A stretch of DNA of 64,000 nt from CAYREX01 sp964423505 (lineage in GTDB: Bacteria; Fermentibacterota; Fermentibacteria; Fermentibacterales; JCC-6), in contig CAYREX010000009.1 of assembly GCA_964423505.1 (NCBI GenBank), positions 1 to 64,000 on the forward strand, given 5' to 3'. The stretch's first letter is position 1. Each line of letters opens with the position of its first letter. A program made the position numbers and the translations under genes. This document shows positions 8,643-17,223 of the stretch, piece after piece. Below the pieces are notes generated by a model that made no database searches, was not told the DNA's origin, and saw only the letters and a program-made list of their open reading frames with translations.

Positions 8643-8876
8643 ATGTCTGAGCTTACGAAAAGGGCCACTGTATACATTGATCCCGCTCTACACCGGGCGC
8701 TGCGGCTGAAATCCGTAGAGACTTCAAAATCCATGTCAGAGCTGATCAACGACGCAATTCGAGAAGAACCAGCAGAGGACGCTGAAGACCTGGCCATCTT
8801 CCCTGCGCGCCAGCACGAGCCAACCGTCACGTTCGAGGCCTTCGTTGAAGGACTGAAGCGTGATGGCAAGCTATAG
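8643..8876 (+). CDS. Ribbon-helix-helix (CopG-like) antitoxin
   Basis: This 77-residue protein starts at ATG 8643 behind GGAAGGAGAGG. The first 45 residues form a ribbon-helix-helix DNA-binding unit: a beta strand ATVYIDPALHRAL, then two helices with KSMSELINDAIREE. The acidic tail (EEPAEDAEDL and after) would bind and block the toxin encoded 14 bases inside its 3' end. Codon choice is clearly looser than in the flanking operons (GAA, CGA, TCA and ACG used freely), which suggests recent arrival. Confidence 0.85.
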   Translation: MSELTKRATVYIDPALHRALRLKSVETSKSMSELINDAIREEPAEDAEDLAIFPARQHEPTVTFEAFVEGLKRDGKL

Positions 8877-9120
8877 GGTTCTCATCCGGAAATCGGTACG
8901 GAAAGACCTCGATGGAATCCCGAAGAAGGATGTGCAAGGAATCGTCAAGGCAATCAGCAGCCTAGCCGAGGATCCGCGACCGCGGCAATCCAAAAAGCTA
9001 TCTGGAGAAGAGAAGTACAGGCTTCGGTGCGGTTCTAACCGGGTGCCTTACGAGATCCAGGACAGGGAACCGGTTGTATACATCGTTCGAGCCAGGCATC
9101 GTAGAGACGCGTATAGATAG
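8863..9120 (+). CDS. RelE/ParE-family toxin
   Basis: This 85-residue basic protein has the RelE/ParE signature: a short strand (SYRVLIRKSVRKDL), a helical hairpin (VQGIVKAISSLAEDP), then strands with KKLSGEEKYRLRCGSNRVPYEI and VVYIVRARHRRDAYR. The GxxxYRLR-x-G core and the final R-x-x-x-YR are typical. RelE members cleave mRNA on the ribosome, while ParE members poison gyrase. Sequence alone does not separate them here, but the late Arg/His cluster favours RelE. The ATG at 8863 overlaps the antitoxin gene by 14 bases, giving translational coupling. A GTG directly before it is an alternative start. Confidence 0.85.
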   Translation: MASYRVLIRKSVRKDLDGIPKKDVQGIVKAISSLAEDPRPRQSKKLSGEEKYRLRCGSNRVPYEIQDREPVVYIVRARHRRDAYR

Positions 9121-9442
9121 AAAGCGAACAACAGCATGCAGCAGCCTGGCTGCTGATGCTGAGCGGCCTCATCGCATACCCCAATCGCGCCAGCCAGGAA
9201 GGGTACTGATCCAACCTCTGCCCTGGCATAACTCAGGCATCAGCCCGAGCAACCCTTTTCACCAGTTCGAACGCCGACATGCCCTGAGTACGACTGAGAG
9301 CACCTCCCGTTTTTCAACTGACCTCTCTGCCAGGTGGCTCCGTTGTCCGAGCGATTCGTGAAGCCGGATTTCATCCGACAGTCGCCCGCGGGGCCATGCC
9401 TGGTATGACCGTATCTGCTCTCATGTTTGGGCATCGCTACCG
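9121..9442. other. Intergenic stretch without a recognisable gene
   Basis: Apart from the hairpin at 9133-9160 I see no gene, RNA or repeat in these 322 bases. Base composition is less GC-biased than in the core operons and matches the toxin-antitoxin genes, so the islet probably spans about 8502-9440. Short leftward reading frames exist but lack start sites and known motifs. Confidence 0.5.
9133..9160 (+). terminator. Hairpin after the toxin-antitoxin operon
   Basis: An 11-base-pair stem with one bulged G (AGCAT-G-CAGCAG pairing with CTGCTGATGCT) and a CCTGG loop lies 12 bases after the toxin stop. No T-run follows, so it is a terminator or RNA-stabilising hairpin rather than a classic intrinsic terminator. 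Confidence 0.45.
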
Positions 9443-10939
9443 TTATCGGGGTATGGACTGGCCGGCGCGCAGCCGCTCCAGGATGTCCTCGTGGGCCTCG
9501 GCCCTCTCCTCCATGCCCAGCTCCCTGGCCAGGAGCGCCGCCTGCGCGTGGCCCTGGTAGCGGGCGAGGGAGCCCTGGGGGGAGATGACCGCCTGCCTCT
9601 CGAAGAGCTCCAGGGCGGTCTCGCTGTCGCCCATGTCCAGCGCCCTGAAGGCCAGCGAGCCCACGTAGAGGTTCTCGGGCACCTCTGGGACCGGGTAGAG
9701 CAGCGCGGGGACCATCAGCAGGAGGCCGGCGGCCGCCTGGAGGACCGCCCTGCGCCTGCTGCTGCCGAAAGCCCTCGCCAGGGCCGTCCAGCCGGAGGCC
9801 GCCGCGGCGAGCATCAGCGGGAGCACCGGAAGGAAGTACCTCTCGGAGTGGACGAAGAGGAGCGCCGCGAGGAGGGTGACCGCTATGGGCAGCATTATCA
9901 CCGTCCTGCCGCTGCCGCTCCTCAGGAAGGGCACCAGGCCGGCCAAAAAGAGCCCGACGATGAGCCACCGGGGCAGGACGAGGAGCCTCAGGACCGGGCT
10001 GAAACGACCGGCCCTGCCCATCTCGTAGTAGGTGTCGAAGGGCCTGGCGCCGAAGAAGCCCCCCAGCTTCGTCATCAGCAGCCTCAGCTCCTCCGCAGGG
10101 TGGGAGGCGGCCCACTCGAGGGCCCGTCCGGTCCAGAACCGGTCGGCCTCGGCCGTGGTTGTGTGGCCGCTGTCGGCGGCAACCCGGAGGGCGACCGAGT
10201 GTATGTCCCCCTGGCCGGTCTCCAGGAGGCCCCATGAGGGCGCCGGTGGGCCGTAGCCGGTGGCGTCCGGGTTGTGGCCCAGGGCGAGGTTCAGGCCGGT
10301 GGAGACCGGGAAGGGCCTGAAGTCGCCGCCCGCCCTGCGGCTGCGGTGCGCCAGGAAGATGAGCGGCGCCATCATGGAGCAGAGCCCGACGACCAGGAGG
10401 AGCCATCTCTTCCTGCGCACCCAGTAGGCAGCCGGGACCAGGAAGGACAGCAGAAGCGGCGGCCTGAGGCCGGCGGCGAGGCCGGGGAGGAGGCCCTGAG
10501 CCGCCGCCCTGAGAGGGTTCTCGTCGTGGGAGATGGTGACGCAGGTGAAGACGGCCATGAGCAGCGCCAGGAAGGCAACCGGGAGCAGCGTCAGCTCCAC
10601 GAGGACCAGGGGGGCGTATAGCGACGCGGCCAGGGAGGCGAGGAAGGAGGGTAGGGGGGAGGCGCCGGCCCTTCGGGCGAGCCTCATGGTGAGCACCGCC
10701 GTGAGGACGCCCGCGACGCTCTGGGCCGCGAAGACGCCGGCCCTGCCTGCTCCCGCCGCGTAGAAGGGGAGTATCAGGAACCGGTACAGCGGGCTGGCGT
10801 AGGTGAAGGGGCCGGCGTCCCCCGTCCCTCCGGCGAGGGCGATGGCCGCCTGCTCGAACTTCCTGCATGCCAGGACCGGCCAGTAGTGGAGCCTGGCCGA
10901 CGCCGAAGTCGCCCAGACCGCGAAGTGGGCCGTGCGCAC
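9443..10939 (-). CDS. GT-C fold glycosyltransferase (GT39/ArnT-like) membrane protein
   Basis: This 498-residue polytopic membrane protein has about nine hydrophobic segments between residues 40 and 390, a loop with LGHNPDATGYGPP (seen in many GT39-like proteins), and a soluble C-terminal helical tail (residues 425-498) that looks TPR-like. Such enzymes move a sugar from a polyprenyl-phosphate donor onto a lipid or protein on the outer face of the inner membrane. The first possible start is GTG 10939. The hydrophobic reading continues upstream for about 27 codons without a start codon, back to the stop of the lipoprotein gene, so a rarer start such as CTG cannot be excluded. It is co-directional with, and 81 bases after, the lipoprotein gene. 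Confidence 0.7.
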   Translation of the reverse strand: MRTAHFAVWATSASARLHYWPVLACRKFEQAAIALAGGTGDAGPFTYASPLYRFLILPFYAAGAGRAGVFAAQSVAGVLTAVLTMRLARRAGASPLPSFLASLAASLYAPLVLVELTLLPVAFLALLMAVFTCVTISHDENPLRAAAQGLLPGLAAGLRPPLLLSFLVPAAYWVRRKRWLLLVVGLCSMMAPLIFLAHRSRRAGGDFRPFPVSTGLNLALGHNPDATGYGPPAPSWGLLETGQGDIHSVALRVAADSGHTTTAEADRFWTGRALEWAASHPAEELRLLMTKLGGFFGARPFDTYYEMGRAGRFSPVLRLLVLPRWLIVGLFLAGLVPFLRSGSGRTVIMLPIAVTLLAALLFVHSERYFLPVLPLMLAAAASGWTALARAFGSSRRRAVLQAAAGLLLMVPALLYPVPEVPENLYVGSLAFRALDMGDSETALELFERQAVISPQGSLARYQGHAQAALLARELGMEERAEAHEDILERLRAGQSIPR

Positions 10940-11020
10940 CGCCAGGGCAACGACACCCGCTGCCAGCTCCAGTCTCGCCAGGCGCCGGTCGCCACCCGTC
11001 CGGTTCGTCGAGGCAGCCCC

Positions 11021-11671
11021 CTAGTTGACCACCAGCTCGGTGAGCTTCATGTCCAGCATCATCCCCCCGGGCATCTCCGTGACGTCCCTCACCATGCCCG
11101 TGCCCCTGTGCAGGTAGTGGTCCCAGTACCAGCCCGGCTCCGCCGTGTCCCTCTCGCGGACGAGGGCGCAGTTGTCGAAGGCGCCGTACGGCACGTTGAG
11201 ATAGGCGCTCAGGGTGATGACCTCGTAGTAGACCGTGCTGCCCGGCTGCTCCTGCCACTCCTCGGCAACGACAAGCGGGTAGCTCAGGAATAGCTCGTAG
11301 TCCGTGGAGACGGTGTCCGGGTAGTTGAGGAGCCCCTCCTCGGTCTCGCGCAGGTAGATGACGCTCGTGTCGCGCTCGACCCAGGTGGAGCCGGCATAGC
11401 TGAGGTTGAACTCCATCAGCGACTCCAGGAGGTGGACCTGGAAGCCTCCCTGGTGGTCGAGGAGGTCGGTGACCCGGCGGTCGATGGTGCCGGTTACGTC
11501 GATGGTGTCCTGCTCGGTAGCACCGATGGCCCAGCCCTCGATCTGCGCGTTCCAGACGTTGCCGACGGACAGGGGCATCCAGCTGTCAGCCTCCGAGGGG
11601 CCGGTGCCGTCGCCGTCGCCGCAGGCGACCAGGAGCGCCGCTGCCGACGTCAATGCGATCATGGCTCTCAT
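11021..11671 (-). CDS. Lipoprotein of unknown function
   Basis: This 216-residue protein starts at ATG 11671 behind GGGAGAGGAAG. The N-terminus is a lipoprotein signal ending in LLVAC, with the lipidated Cys at 17, followed by a flexible GDGDGTGPSEAD linker. The mature part opens with SWMPLSVGNVWN, a segment seen in many FCB-group lipoproteins of unknown role, and is rich in beta strands (VERDTSVIYL, EVITLSAYLNVPYG). No catalytic motif is visible. It lies upstream of the GT-C gene and divergent from the transglutaminase-like gene. Confidence 0.75.
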   Translation of the reverse strand: MRAMIALTSAAALLVACGDGDGTGPSEADSWMPLSVGNVWNAQIEGWAIGATEQDTIDVTGTIDRRVTDLLDHQGGFQVHLLESLMEFNLSYAGSTWVERDTSVIYLRETEEGLLNYPDTVSTDYELFLSYPLVVAEEWQEQPGSTVYYEVITLSAYLNVPYGAFDNCALVRERDTAEPGWYWDHYLHRGTGMVRDVTEMPGGMMLDMKLTELVVN

Positions 11672-11714
11672 GCTTCCTCTCCCTCCCGCCGCCGCTGCCT
11701 CGGCGGCCGTCTCA

Positions 11715-11720
11715 CTATAA
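11715..11720 (-). promoter_or_regulatory. Candidate -10 box for the leftward lipoprotein gene
   Basis: Read leftwards, TATAGT (five of six consensus bases) lies about 44 bases before the lipoprotein start at 11671. No convincing -35 sits at standard spacing. The same A/T-rich spot is the only one in the divergent gap 11672-11807. Confidence 0.3.
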
Positions 11721-11807
11721 CCAGAGAGGGGAGGGGGTACTAGCGCCCCGGTGGCGGTCGGCTTAGTATTCTCTCCGGGAGATGTCCAGAAAAGCTTGGA
11801 GGGTGCC

Positions 11808-14039
11808 ATGAGAGTCATTGCCGCTGCATGTCTGGTCCTGCCGGCCGCCCTTGCGGCCTGGCCGTCCTCGCTGCCGGGAGCCACCAACCCGCCGGAGGAG
11901 CCGATGCCGGTGACCGAGTACCTGGTGGACCAGGTGACCCGCTGCCCCGGGGGTGTGCCGGAGAGGGAGATGGTCTCCAGCCTCTCCAGGGATACCATCC
12001 CTCCGGAGTACGATCTGGTGGACGTGCTGGAGGAGGCCGTCTACGTGACCCCGGGCGACGAGTACGTGGTGGTGTTCGACCACTCCGAGGAGTCGCTGTC
12101 GGACACCCTGGTGCCCTACGAGCTGACCGCTCTGGCCTGGGACGCGGTGGAAGCCGCTCCCGGCTGGATGGAGGAGGACCTTGTCTGGGCCTTCCACCTG
12201 CTCTCCGAGGACAACCAGGACCGCTACGCCGAGGTGATACTGGACGTCGAGGACTCCCGGGTGATGGACGAGGTGGCCTTCCAGGTGGCGCACCTCTCGT
12301 GGACCAACATTGCCAATCCCTCCTGGGACGAGACCCTGCTGGAGAACAACGCGAACTGGATATACGAGATAGAGGACGACCTGCAGTACGTGCGGGTGAA
12401 CGACTACGGTGGCGATGACTACTACAGCACGACGGAGTACAGGTTCCTGGAGGGCACCGACGACACGGTGTGGGTGGAGATACCGCAGGAGATCTACTAC
12501 TGGTGGATAGTCATGCCGAAGGTCTCCGACGAGCTGCCGCTGCAGGACTCCTCGGTCTACGGCTACTTCTGGAGGGAGTACCTGTACACGCAGCACGACT
12601 CCGGCTACCCGCTCCTCTCCGAGGTCATGGCGCCGGTGGAGGTGCTGTGGGACGGCCTGGAGTACAACTGGGCCGGGGGCAGGCCGTTCACCGACGACAT
12701 GATGGCGGTTGACGCCATAGGCAACTGGTGCTCGGAGACCGTGCCCTACGCCGCCTCGGGGAACAGGCCCATACAGCCCAACGTCATAGCCCACGAGCAC
12801 GACGGCAACTGCGGCGAGCTGCAGGACCTGCTCTCCGCCGCCTGCAGGACCTGTCTGGTGCCGGCCCTCTGCACCATGGACATCCTGGAGGACCACGTCT
12901 GGTGCGAGATGTGGTGGGACGGCGAGTGGGTGCCGTACCAGGTGGAGCTGGGCGGCAACCGGACACAGATAAACAACCCGGGCATCGCCTACGACGCGGA
13001 TATGGGCGGCTCCAAGGAGTGCTCCTGCATCTGGGACTGGAGGAACGACGGCTGGAGCTGGCAGTCCATCGCCACCTACTCGCAGACCTGCACGCTCACG
13101 GTGGTCATCCGGGACTCCACCGGGGCCCCGGTGGACCACGCCAGGGTATCGATCGGCAGCGAGTCCTACTACCCGCCGTACAACGTCTCCAGGGGCACCT
13201 GGGCTGTCACCGACAGGCAGGGTGCGGCGACCTTCATCCTCGGCAACAACCAGAACTACTACGTCAGCATAGCCTCCCCGCTCGGCAACTACCCGGCCAG
13301 CGGCTGGGGGACGCTCATCGAGGACAGCGAGGCGGGGGAGCACTACCTCTGGGAGTGGACCACGCCGGACTCCGTGCCGGTGCCCGACGTCTCGGCCGAG
13401 ACAGAGGGGGAGATGACCGCCTACTTGCTGGAGGTGGAGTACGAGCTGCCCTTCGACGTGCAGCACGACCGCGACTTCTACGCCAACCCGAGGAACGAGT
13501 ACGCGCGGAGGCTCGAGGACGGCGTGCTCCGGCACTTCGTGGTGGACGGCACCAATCTCCAGGCCTACCTGGACGACCAGCCCTTCCAGGCGCTGGACCT
13601 GGTCGAGGGCGCCGGCGAGGCCAGGGTGCTCTGCTACCCCCGCTGGCAGAGGGACCGCTACGTGGTCCTCTCCGGCCGGTCCAACATCGGCCTCTCCACG
13701 ATGGCCGAGGTGAGCGTCAGCCTCTGGAGGCACGACGGCACCGGGGTGGAGGGCGCTGCGCCCCACGACCCGGCCGTATCCGCCGGTCCGAACCCCACGA
13801 CCGGCAGCTACTCGGTGAGCTTCGCCACCGCCTCCGCCGGGAAGGCGGTCCTCTCGGTCTACGACCTCGCAGGGAGGATGGTGGCCTCCGTGGAGAGCGG
13901 CGAGCTGGAGCCCGGCTCCCACCGGATCTCGTGGGACGGGACCGACTGGTCCGGCTCCCCCGCCTCCCGCGGCACCTACCTGGTGCGGCTCAGCGCTCCC
14001 GGGGTGCGGCACACCGGGAGGCTCCTGCTGCTGAGGTAG
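11808..14039 (+). CDS. Secreted transglutaminase-like protein with C-terminal FlgD/T9SS-type domain
   Basis: This 743-residue exported protein starts at ATG 11808, after TTGGAGGG. Residues 1-18 are a signal peptide. The central transglutaminase-like core has Cys335 in HDGNCGELQDLL, His363 in EDHVWCEMWW and a later Asp-bearing strand, the Cys-His-Asp order of the papain-like superfamily. Next come a carboxypeptidase-regulatory-like beta domain (VVIRDSTGAPVDHARVS) and, from about residue 660, a FlgD-like sorting domain with GPNPTTGSYSVSF, YDLAGRMV and GTYLVRL. That tail marks export to the cell surface in FCB bacteria. The core could be a surface protease or amidase, and the substrate is unknown. 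Confidence 0.75.
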   Translation: MRVIAAACLVLPAALAAWPSSLPGATNPPEEPMPVTEYLVDQVTRCPGGVPEREMVSSLSRDTIPPEYDLVDVLEEAVYVTPGDEYVVVFDHSEESLSDTLVPYELTALAWDAVEAAPGWMEEDLVWAFHLLSEDNQDRYAEVILDVEDSRVMDEVAFQVAHLSWTNIANPSWDETLLENNANWIYEIEDDLQYVRVNDYGGDDYYSTTEYRFLEGTDDTVWVEIPQEIYYWWIVMPKVSDELPLQDSSVYGYFWREYLYTQHDSGYPLLSEVMAPVEVLWDGLEYNWAGGRPFTDDMMAVDAIGNWCSETVPYAASGNRPIQPNVIAHEHDGNCGELQDLLSAACRTCLVPALCTMDILEDHVWCEMWWDGEWVPYQVELGGNRTQINNPGIAYDADMGGSKECSCIWDWRNDGWSWQSIATYSQTCTLTVVIRDSTGAPVDHARVSIGSESYYPPYNVSRGTWAVTDRQGAATFILGNNQNYYVSIASPLGNYPASGWGTLIEDSEAGEHYLWEWTTPDSVPVPDVSAETEGEMTAYLLEVEYELPFDVQHDRDFYANPRNEYARRLEDGVLRHFVVDGTNLQAYLDDQPFQALDLVEGAGEARVLCYPRWQRDRYVVLSGRSNIGLSTMAEVSVSLWRHDGTGVEGAAPHDPAVSAGPNPTTGSYSVSFATASAGKAVLSVYDLAGRMVASVESGELEPGSHRISWDGTDWSGSPASRGTYLVRLSAPGVRHTGRLLLLR

Positions 14040-14166
14040 GGAGCGGTTGGCTCGCCGCGGGCCGGTCCCCGGAGGCTCCAGCTACCTCTACGTCGTGCTG
14101 CTCTCCGGCGGGGAGGGCGGCGCCGCGGGGGAGCCCACCGGCAGGGGCCGTGTCAGGGTAGGACGC

Positions 14167-14691
14167 ATGTCCGACGTGCGCGATACGCGGACGATTCTCC
14201 GCAGGTGCAGGTACAGGGGCGCGAGGAAGCTGCTCCGCGAGCACACCAGGCGGTACGAGGGCGACGGCGTGCGCTCACGGCACGAGGTGGGTCTGGCCCT
14301 GGAGAGGGAGCTGGCCGGGAGGCTGCGCAGGGAGGGGTGGACGGTGGCGAACCCACCTCCGGCGGCGGACTGCCACGTCTACGTAATAGAGGTGGACCCC
14401 GCGGTGCGGACCCACCGGGCCGTCAGGAGGGCCAACCCGGGGGCCGACCCCTCGAAGGCCTGCCTCTACGTCGGGAGGACGTCGCGGACCCCGGAGGAGC
14501 GCTTCCGGGAGCACCATGAGGGCGGCGGCCGGAAGAGGGGCGGCAGGCACCTCCGCGGCAGGTGCCTCAGGCTGCGGGAGGACATCTACGCGGTCTTCAA
14601 CCCGATGCCGGCGCTGGAGTCCTACGTGATGGAGCGGGAGCTGGCGGAGGACCTGCGCGCGGCGGGGCACACGGTGCTGGGGGGGCACTGA
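14167..14691 (+). CDS. GIY-YIG-like domain protein
   Basis: This 174-residue basic protein has two parts. Residues 1-65 are a helical Arg-rich region (RRCRYRGARKLLREH). Residues 70-174 have the order of a GIY-YIG nuclease: a strand CHVYVIEV in place of GIY, a strand CLYVGRTSRTPEERFREHHEG in place of YIG with the catalytic Arg, and a late Glu in MPALESYVMERELAEDL. The first motif is degenerate and an Asp/Ser-rich insertion separates the two strands, so nuclease activity is uncertain. I chose ATG 14167. A TTG at 14047 in frame would add 40 residues. It ends one base before the convergent zinc-ribbon gene. Confidence 0.55.
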   Translation: MSDVRDTRTILRRCRYRGARKLLREHTRRYEGDGVRSRHEVGLALERELAGRLRREGWTVANPPPAADCHVYVIEVDPAVRTHRAVRRANPGADPSKACLYVGRTSRTPEERFREHHEGGGRKRGGRHLRGRCLRLREDIYAVFNPMPALESYVMERELAEDLRAAGHTVLGGH

Positions 14692-14692
14692 G

Positions 14693-15046
14693 CTACTTCG
14701 GCGTCCCCTCGATGGCGCTGCTCACCATGCCCAGCACGACAAGGCCGGTCATCACCAGGGCGATGATGAGGGCGGCCTTCGCCCTGCGCGGGTACTCGCC
14801 CCTGTAGAGGAAGTAGAGAATCCAGGCAAGCGGGAAGAAGAAGAAGCAGAGGCATCCCAGTGCGGGGTTCAGGCGGTCCGGCGAGCGCTCGTGGTAGTGG
14901 TGGTGGACCTCCCTGACCACCCCCTGCTCCTCCGGCTTCCAGGTGGGGTCCAGCTCGCTCCTGTGGAACCGGGAGCCGCAGTACTCGCAGGCAAAGGTGT
15001 CGCCTTCCGGCGACGCTATCTGCGCGCTGCAGTTGGGGCACTTCAT
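14693..15046 (-). CDS. Zinc-ribbon membrane protein
   Basis: This 117-residue protein starts with a rubredoxin-like zinc ribbon (MKCPNCSA, then CEYCGSRFHR). A His-rich linker (VHHHYHE) follows. After it come two membrane helices, CLCFFFFPLAWILYFLY and the segment after KAALIIALVMTGLVVLG. The ribbon would face the cytosol. No function is known to me. It is a single-gene unit convergent with the GIY-YIG gene. Confidence 0.7.
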   Translation of the reverse strand: MKCPNCSAQIASPEGDTFACEYCGSRFHRSELDPTWKPEEQGVVREVHHHYHERSPDRLNPALGCLCFFFFPLAWILYFLYRGEYPRRAKAALIIALVMTGLVVLGMVSSAIEGTPK

Positions 15047-15163
15047 CTGGTCCTCCGCTGGTGGTGTCTAACCCTCCCTCCGGCGCCCGATAATGTCCCC
15101 GCGGGGAGGCCCCTGGCAAGCGCCCGGCGTTGTCCGCCGGCCACCGGCCGGCTATCGTTCGGC

Positions 15164-16831
15164 ATGCGCGGAGACCTCGGCACGCTGCTGGCCATGAAGG
15201 CCGCCTCCCTGCGGGGAGGGCTGGCCTCCGAGTGGTCCGACAACCGGCTGAAGCTGCTGGCCGGCGGGGTGACCGTTCTGCTGGTGGTGCCCGGGGTGTA
15301 CCTGCTCTTCGACTTCCTCTTCGGCTACATCTACGGGCTGGAGTCGACCTTCCCCGGCTTCGGAGAGGCGCTCTCCAGGCGGCTGCTGCACATGACCCTG
15401 CTCTCCTTCGGGGTGTTCATAGCCATATCCAGCTTCATAAGCGGCTTCGCCGTCCTCTTCCGCTCCGGGGAGACCGGCTTCCTGCTGACCCTGCCGGTGG
15501 CGGACAGGGACGTGGCCGTCTTCCGTACGGCGGAGAGCTGGCTCTACGCCGGCTGGGCCTCGGTGCTTCTAGGGCTCCCGGTCGTGGTGGCCTTCGTGCT
15601 CTCGCTCGGACTCGGGACGGCGGCGACCGTGACGTCGGTGGTGCTCTTCCTCCCGATGGTCGTGACCTGGGTTGCCGCAGGGTCGGTGCTCCTGGCCCTG
15701 GCGGTGCGGATAGGGGGGGAGGGAGGCCTCTGGAGGTCGACCATCCTGCTCGCCCTGCTGGTGGGGGCGGCCATAGCGCTGGTGCTCAGCGGCTCCGGCC
15801 CCTCCTCCATCCTGGCCACCGACAGCTCCTCCCTGGAGGCGATACACAGGTTCGTGGCGGGGCTCCCGACGGCCGGAGGATTCCTCTGGCCCCACTCCCT
15901 CTACGGCGAGGCCATGCTCCTGGCCTCCGAGGGGAGCGTGGGGGCGCTGGCCCCCGCCGGCCTGCTGCTCCTGCAGGTGCTCCTGCTAGGAGGCATCGCC
16001 CTGGCCCTACTCGCCGGGGGCTTCCGCAGGAGGTTCGCCGCCGTCTCCGCTGTCCGCTCCAGGAGCCGGACCAGCAGGCTGATGCTGCGCCGGGGGAGCC
16101 GGATGAGGGCCATGTACGAGAAGGACCTGCTCCTCTTCGTGCGGGACCCGGTGCAGTGGAGCCAGCTCGCGCTCCTGGCCGGGCTCTTCCTGCTCTACGC
16201 CGCCAACCTCGGGCGATTCCCCATGGACATAGGCCACCCGCTCTGGTCCACCGTCCTCGCCTACCTGAACTTCGCCTTCTCCTGCTTCGTGACCGCGACC
16301 CTGCTGGTCCGGTTCACCTTCCCGGCGGTGAGCCTCGAGGCGGACGGGCTGCCATACCTGCTCCAGCTGCCCCGGGGCCGGAGCCTGATGATGCGGGCGA
16401 AGTGGAACGAGGCGGCGGGGCTGATACTGCCGCTGATGCTTGGTACCGGGCTCTACACCACGGTCACCATAGGGGCCGGGCCGGTGACGGCGGTATCCAC
16501 CACGATGGCTCTCCTGCTCATGTGCCTGGCGCTCGTAAGCATAAACGTAGGGCTGGGGGCTGTCTTCCCCAGGTTCAGGAAGGGGAGCGGCGCCAGCATC
16601 GCCAGCGGACAGGGCGGCATAATCGCCGCCTTCGCCTCCATGGGATACGTCCTCCTGGCGGTGACCGTGCTGGGTGGGGTCGTCAGGACCGGCTTTCCCG
16701 CCGCGGGGACGGAGACCTACATGGTCAGGCCCATGGCCTGGGCGCTGCTCTTCCTCGTGGTGGTGACGGCCGGCGTCTCCACCCTCTCGATGGGGCTCTC
16801 CCTCCGGAGCTTCGAGAGGAGAGACTTCTGA
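15164..16831 (+). CDS. ABC-exporter-like multi-spanning membrane protein
   Basis: This 555-residue protein has about a dozen hydrophobic segments in two halves joined by a basic linker (RSRSRTSRLMLRRGSRMRAMYEKD). The features VLFRSGETGFLLTLPVADRDV and YEKDLLLFVRDPVQWSQL are typical of large putative ABC-type permeases and exporters, where a first-half loop names the exporter side of an ATPase. No ATP-binding subunit gene is adjacent, so the partner must be elsewhere. The ATG at 15164 gives a sensible cytosolic start. RuvX follows after two bases. Confidence 0.65.
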   Translation: MRGDLGTLLAMKAASLRGGLASEWSDNRLKLLAGGVTVLLVVPGVYLLFDFLFGYIYGLESTFPGFGEALSRRLLHMTLLSFGVFIAISSFISGFAVLFRSGETGFLLTLPVADRDVAVFRTAESWLYAGWASVLLGLPVVVAFVLSLGLGTAATVTSVVLFLPMVVTWVAAGSVLLALAVRIGGEGGLWRSTILLALLVGAAIALVLSGSGPSSILATDSSSLEAIHRFVAGLPTAGGFLWPHSLYGEAMLLASEGSVGALAPAGLLLLQVLLLGGIALALLAGGFRRRFAAVSAVRSRSRTSRLMLRRGSRMRAMYEKDLLLFVRDPVQWSQLALLAGLFLLYAANLGRFPMDIGHPLWSTVLAYLNFAFSCFVTATLLVRFTFPAVSLEADGLPYLLQLPRGRSLMMRAKWNEAAGLILPLMLGTGLYTTVTIGAGPVTAVSTTMALLLMCLALVSINVGLGAVFPRFRKGSGASIASGQGGIIAAFASMGYVLLAVTVLGGVVRTGFPAAGTETYMVRPMAWALLFLVVVTAGVSTLSMGLSLRSFERRDF

Positions 16832-16833
16832 GC

Positions 16834-17223
16834 GTGGGCGTCAGGGTCGCGGTGGGGCTGGACTACGGCCGGGAGCGGACCGGCGTGGCCGTGATGCTGG
16901 CCGGGGTGGTGGTGCCGCAGGAGCCCATACTCCGGAGCACCTGGACCGGAATCCTGGAGCGGCTGGAGCGGCTCCGGGAGGAGCACGGCGAGCTCCTCGC
17001 GGTCGTCGGGCTGCCGCTCACCGCATCGGGCAGGCGCACGGAGCTCACCGGCGAGGTGGAGGCGCTGGCCGCCTGGCTGGGCGAGAGGGGTGTCGAGGTC
17101 CACCTGCAGGATGAGGTGGGGACAACCGCGGAGGCCGCGCTCATGGGCGGCGACGGACGAGACGGGAGGCTGGACTCGATGGCCGCGGCTGTGATACTCA
17201 AGCGCTACCTGGGGATGCCGTGA
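16834..17223 (+). CDS. ruvX: RuvX/YqgF-family Holliday-junction resolvase-like nuclease
   Basis: This 129-residue protein has an RNase H-like fold: GLDYGRERTGVAV (first catalytic Asp), VVGLPLTASGRRTELT (second strand), a Glu in DEVGTTAEA, and a last Asp in RLDSMAAAVIL. Family members trim the 5' end of pre-16S rRNA and may resolve recombination intermediates. It starts at GTG 16834 and its last bases overlap the GTG start of MltG. The ruvX-mltG pair is a frequent bacterial arrangement. Confidence 0.85.
   Translation: MGVRVAVGLDYGRERTGVAVMLAGVVVPQEPILRSTWTGILERLERLREEHGELLAVVGLPLTASGRRTELTGEVEALAAWLGERGVEVHLQDEVGTTAEAALMGGDGRDGRLDSMAAAVILKRYLGMP

Noticed and set aside
9255..9300. Possible tRNA because of a GTTCGAA T-loop-like string in the toxin-antitoxin flank
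   Set aside because: The flanking bases do not pair as a T-stem and no acceptor or anticodon stem can be drawn on either strand.
9240..9330. Short leftward frame reading ...MSAFELVKRVARADA as a possible transposase or integrase tail
   Set aside because: It is under 25 codons, has no upstream coding continuation in frame and no inverted repeats or target duplications nearby.
11763..14012. Very long open frame antisense to the transglutaminase-like gene
   Set aside because: Its product is Val/Gly/His-rich with no domain or signal, while the opposite strand has a signal peptide, catalytic motifs and a sorting domain. GC-rich codon bias produces such antisense frames throughout the window.
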